Assembly: GCF_001507665.1 (NCBI RefSeq)
Contig: NZ_CP013910.1
Coordinates: 2,913,501-2,977,500, forward strand
From: Deinococcus actinosclerus
GTDB lineage: Bacteria; Deinococcota; Deinococci; Deinococcales; Deinococcaceae
Reading direction: 5' to 3'
DNA length: 64,000 nucleotides
A program made the translations under genes and the position numbers. This document shows positions 62,226 through 64,000 of this stretch, one piece after another; position 1 is the first letter of the stretch, and the number at the start of each line of letters is the position of its first letter. The notes beneath the pieces were generated by a model, which was given only the letters and a program-made list of their open reading frames with translations, did not search any database and was not told where the DNA came from.

Positions 62226-63275
62226 TCAGGGCCAGACCGTCACGCGGCCCGCCGGCGGATCGAGGCGGACCTGGGCGCCCAGCGGCAGCGTGAGCTGCGG
62301 GCTGGTGTGGCCGAAATCCACGTTCGCCACGACCGGCAGGTCCGGGCGACCCGCCTCGAGCAGGACGCGGCGCACCCAGCGGTACAGCTCCTCCATCATC
62401 TCCGGCGTATAGCGGCGCGGGCGGGCCAGCAGCAGCCCCGCGAGGCTACCCAGGATGCCCTGCGCGGCGAGGTTGCGCAGCCAGTACCCCACCTGCCGGG
62501 GTGGGGGGACGTCCTCGCTGGTCTCCAGCGCCAGCACCGCGCCGCGCCACAGGGCTGGCTCCGGCCAGCCGGGCGTGCCGTTCAGCATGTCGAGCACCTC
62601 AATGCAGCCGCCCAGCAGGTGCCCCTGCGCCGGCCGGTCGCCCTGGAGCCACGCCCAGCCGTCACCGGCGTCGAAGGTCCGGGGAACCTCCTGCGCGGCC
62701 TCGTCGGCCCAGTCCGGGCTGACCTGCGTCCAGCCGGGCGCAGGCGCCAGATCGAACGGCGCGGGCGGATCGATCAGGGCGCGCCTCACCCCCTGCACCA
62801 CATAGGGGTGCATCCCGCCGTTCTCGGCGAGGTCGGTCAGCAGCGCCGGACCGTGGTACGCCATGACCCCGGCCCGCACGAACTGCGTGAGGGTCACGGT
62901 GGTGTCGCTGAAGCCCAGCAGGGCCTTCGGGTGCGCGCGGATCAGGTCCGGGCGCAGGAACGGCAGCAGGCGCACGCTGTCGTCCCCGCCGATGACGCTC
63001 ACCATCCCGTGGATATCTGCCGATTCCAGTGCCCAGTGCAGGTCGTCCGCGCGGGCCTGCGGATTCGCCGCCAGGAACGCCGGGCCGCGCAGCGCGTTCG
63101 GCGCGGCCACCACCTCCCACCCGAACTCCTGTGCGATCTGCCGCACCCCGGCGCGGTAGCGGTTCATCACCTCGGTCACGAAGCCACTCGACAGGCTCAG
63201 CGCCGCCACCCGCGACCCCCGCTCCAGCCGGGGCGGCCGCACGAAGACCGGGACGGACGACTCCGGCGTCAGCAT
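62226..63275 (-). CDS. S66 family peptidase (LD-carboxypeptidase/MccF-like)
   Basis: The 349-residue protein starts [20 protein letters not shown]. It shows SRVAALSLSSGFVTE near the N-terminus, the nucleophile motif VSVIGGDDSVRLLPF (GxxxS) and GHTSPQLTLPLGAQVRLD at the end. It belongs to the S66 family, which includes LD-carboxypeptidase and the microcin-C immunity protein MccF. The longer branch here resembles the MccF-like side. The gene overlaps the GNAT gene by 7 nt. Confidence 0.9.
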   Translation of the reverse strand: MLTPESSVPVFVRPPRLERGSRVAALSLSSGFVTEVMNRYRAGVRQIAQEFGWEVVAAPNALRGPAFLAANPQARADDLHWALESADIHGMVSVIGGDDSVRLLPFLRPDLIRAHPKALLGFSDTTVTLTQFVRAGVMAYHGPALLTDLAENGGMHPYVVQGVRRALIDPPAPFDLAPAPGWTQVSPDWADEAAQEVPRTFDAGDGWAWLQGDRPAQGHLLGGCIEVLDMLNGTPGWPEPALWRGAVLALETSEDVPPPRQVGYWLRNLAAQGILGSLAGLLLARPRRYTPEMMEELYRWVRRVLLEAGRPDLPVVANVDFGHTSPQLTLPLGAQVRLDPPAGRVTVWP

Positions 63276-63778
63276 GCCAGCACCAGCCAGTGCTCGGCGT
63301 GCACGCGGCCGTCCCGGCGCACCGCGTCCGGCTGGGTGCCCCACACGCGGAACCCGCAGCGTTCGTACAGGCGCCGCGCAGCGTCCTGCGAGTCCATGAC
63401 GGCGAGGTGCAGCGATGTCACGCCCACCCACGAGCGCGCCAGCGCCACCCCGGCCCGCACGAGGGCCTCCCCGAGGCCCTGCCCGCGCGCCTGCGGGGCG
63501 ACCGACACGCCGTACACGTTGACGCGGTGGGCCAGGGGCGGCGCCACCTCCCGCACCAGGGTCAGGAGGCCCAGCAACTGACCGTCCACGAAGGCCCCCA
63601 GCGTGACGCCCGCTGCATCCGGTGCGAGGCGGGCCGCCAGCACGTCCTCACCCACGGCCGCGAACTCTTGTGCGGTCGTCAGGAACGCCGCCGGGTCGGC
63701 CTGCAATGCGGCCAGCCGCGCCGCGCGGTAGGCCGGGGCGTCCTCGGGCGTCAGGCGGCGGACCTGCACGGCAGTCAA
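63269..63778 (-). CDS. GNAT-family N-acetyltransferase
   Basis: The 169-residue protein has the acetyl-CoA pocket motif [18 protein letters not shown] (Q/RxxGxG/A), preceded by [11 protein letters not shown] and followed by [13 protein letters not shown]. It should acetylate an amine; the acceptor is not known. The start may be TTG at 63778, overlapping the upstream stop (TTGA), or GTG at 63769. It is joined to both neighbours by overlaps. Confidence 0.88.
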   Translation of the reverse strand: MTAVQVRRLTPEDAPAYRAARLAALQADPAAFLTTAQEFAAVGEDVLAARLAPDAAGVTLGAFVDGQLLGLLTLVREVAPPLAHRVNVYGVSVAPQARGQGLGEALVRAGVALARSWVGVTSLHLAVMDSQDAARRLYERCGFRVWGTQPDAVRRDGRVHAEHWLVLAC

Positions 63779-64000
63779 GTGCGCTCCGGGGCGCCGCCCA
63801 GGCCCACGACCCGCGCGGGCGTGGGGCGCGTCTCGCCCACCACGCGGTCGCGCCAGTTCAGGACGTGGCCGTCCACCCGCACGTGTCGGGTGAGGCGCAG
63901 GTCGAGATCCGTGACCAGCCAGCCCGGCTCGTTCCAGCCCAGCTGCGCCACGATGCCGTCCTCCGGCAGGCCGTTGTCCGACGGGGCGTACACGCCCGCG
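63775..64000 (-). CDS. C-terminal part of a carbon-nitrogen hydrolase (start outside window)
   Basis: The open frame enters at the right edge and ends at 63775, so only the last 74 or so residues are present. The sequence [20 protein letters not shown] and then [20 protein letters not shown] is the C-terminal end of nitrilase-superfamily (Nit2/YafV-like) proteins. The Glu-Lys-Cys triad lies upstream, beyond the window. It overlaps the GNAT gene by 4 nt. Confidence 0.8.
   Translation of the reverse strand, partial: AGVYAPSDNGLPEDGIVAQLGWNEPGWLVTDLDLRLTRHVRVDGHVLNWRDRVVGETRPTPARVVGLGGAPERT

Overview
This 64 kb window is a GC-rich chromosomal segment that reads as Deinococcus. The grounds are its mix of genes and style: a DR2241-type CbiX/4Fe-4S protein, adjacent deoxynucleoside kinases, a MurE without the DAP-type motif, RtcB, many secreted proteases, and a repeated promoter layout. 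In that layout a -10 box of form TAnnnT sits only 6-10 nt before the start codon (minD, sucA, murE, a DedA gene and others), the arrangement known for leaderless mRNAs in Deinococcus. No prophage, CRISPR array or rRNA was seen. Almost all of the sequence is coding.

Layout. 1-5.6 kb: a secreted alpha/beta hydrolase cut by the left edge, minD-minE, rodA, a DHFR-like reductase and a membrane diguanylate cyclase. 5.7-12.9 kb: an aldo/keto reductase, three peptidase-type genes (DUF885, S41, M20), an EF-hand protein and the CbiX/4Fe-4S protein. 13-19.7 kb: the purine run purC-purS-purQ-(dinB-like)-purL-purF. purC is split by a one-base frameshift, and a small DUF559 nuclease element with inverted repeats sits between purL and purF. 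20-26.5 kb: small genes, a short-chain dehydrogenase, a less GC-rich pair (HExxH zincin plus overlapping lipoprotein), a class A beta-lactamase-like hydrolase and an SMP-30 lactonase. 26.7-31.6 kb: sucA and sucB, then a gene of six exact 22-residue repeats with one membrane helix. 31.8-35.9 kb: a LacI-controlled sugar ABC transporter operon of FrcBCA type, with two matching operators at the regulator's start.

36-43.9 kb: a papain-like protease, a membrane protein, glmS preceded by what looks like a glmS ribozyme, an FmdB-like protein lacking cysteines joined to an HtrA protease, and an SPFH/ribbon-helix-helix operon with a palindrome in front. 44-51.3 kb: two deoxynucleoside kinases, a secreted protein, murE, rtcB, a 530-bp nested inverted-repeat region, a HAD hydrolase and a DedA protein. 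51.4-64 kb: an MMPL transporter, an APH(3')-like kinase, a YqhA-like protein, a three-gene overlapping operon ending in a CDP-alcohol phosphatidyltransferase with no ordinary start codon at its expected beginning, a DUF2270 protein, a subtilisin-like protease, an MBL hydrolase, DNA polymerase III delta-prime, a phosphoesterase, an S66 peptidase, a GNAT enzyme and the tail of a carbon-nitrogen hydrolase.

The main themes are cell-wall and division housekeeping (MinDE, RodA, GlmS, MurE), purine supply and nucleoside salvage, TCA-cycle 2-oxoglutarate oxidation and secreted proteolysis. The least explained parts are the repeat-bearing intergenic regions, the zincin/lipoprotein pair and the 22-residue repeat protein.
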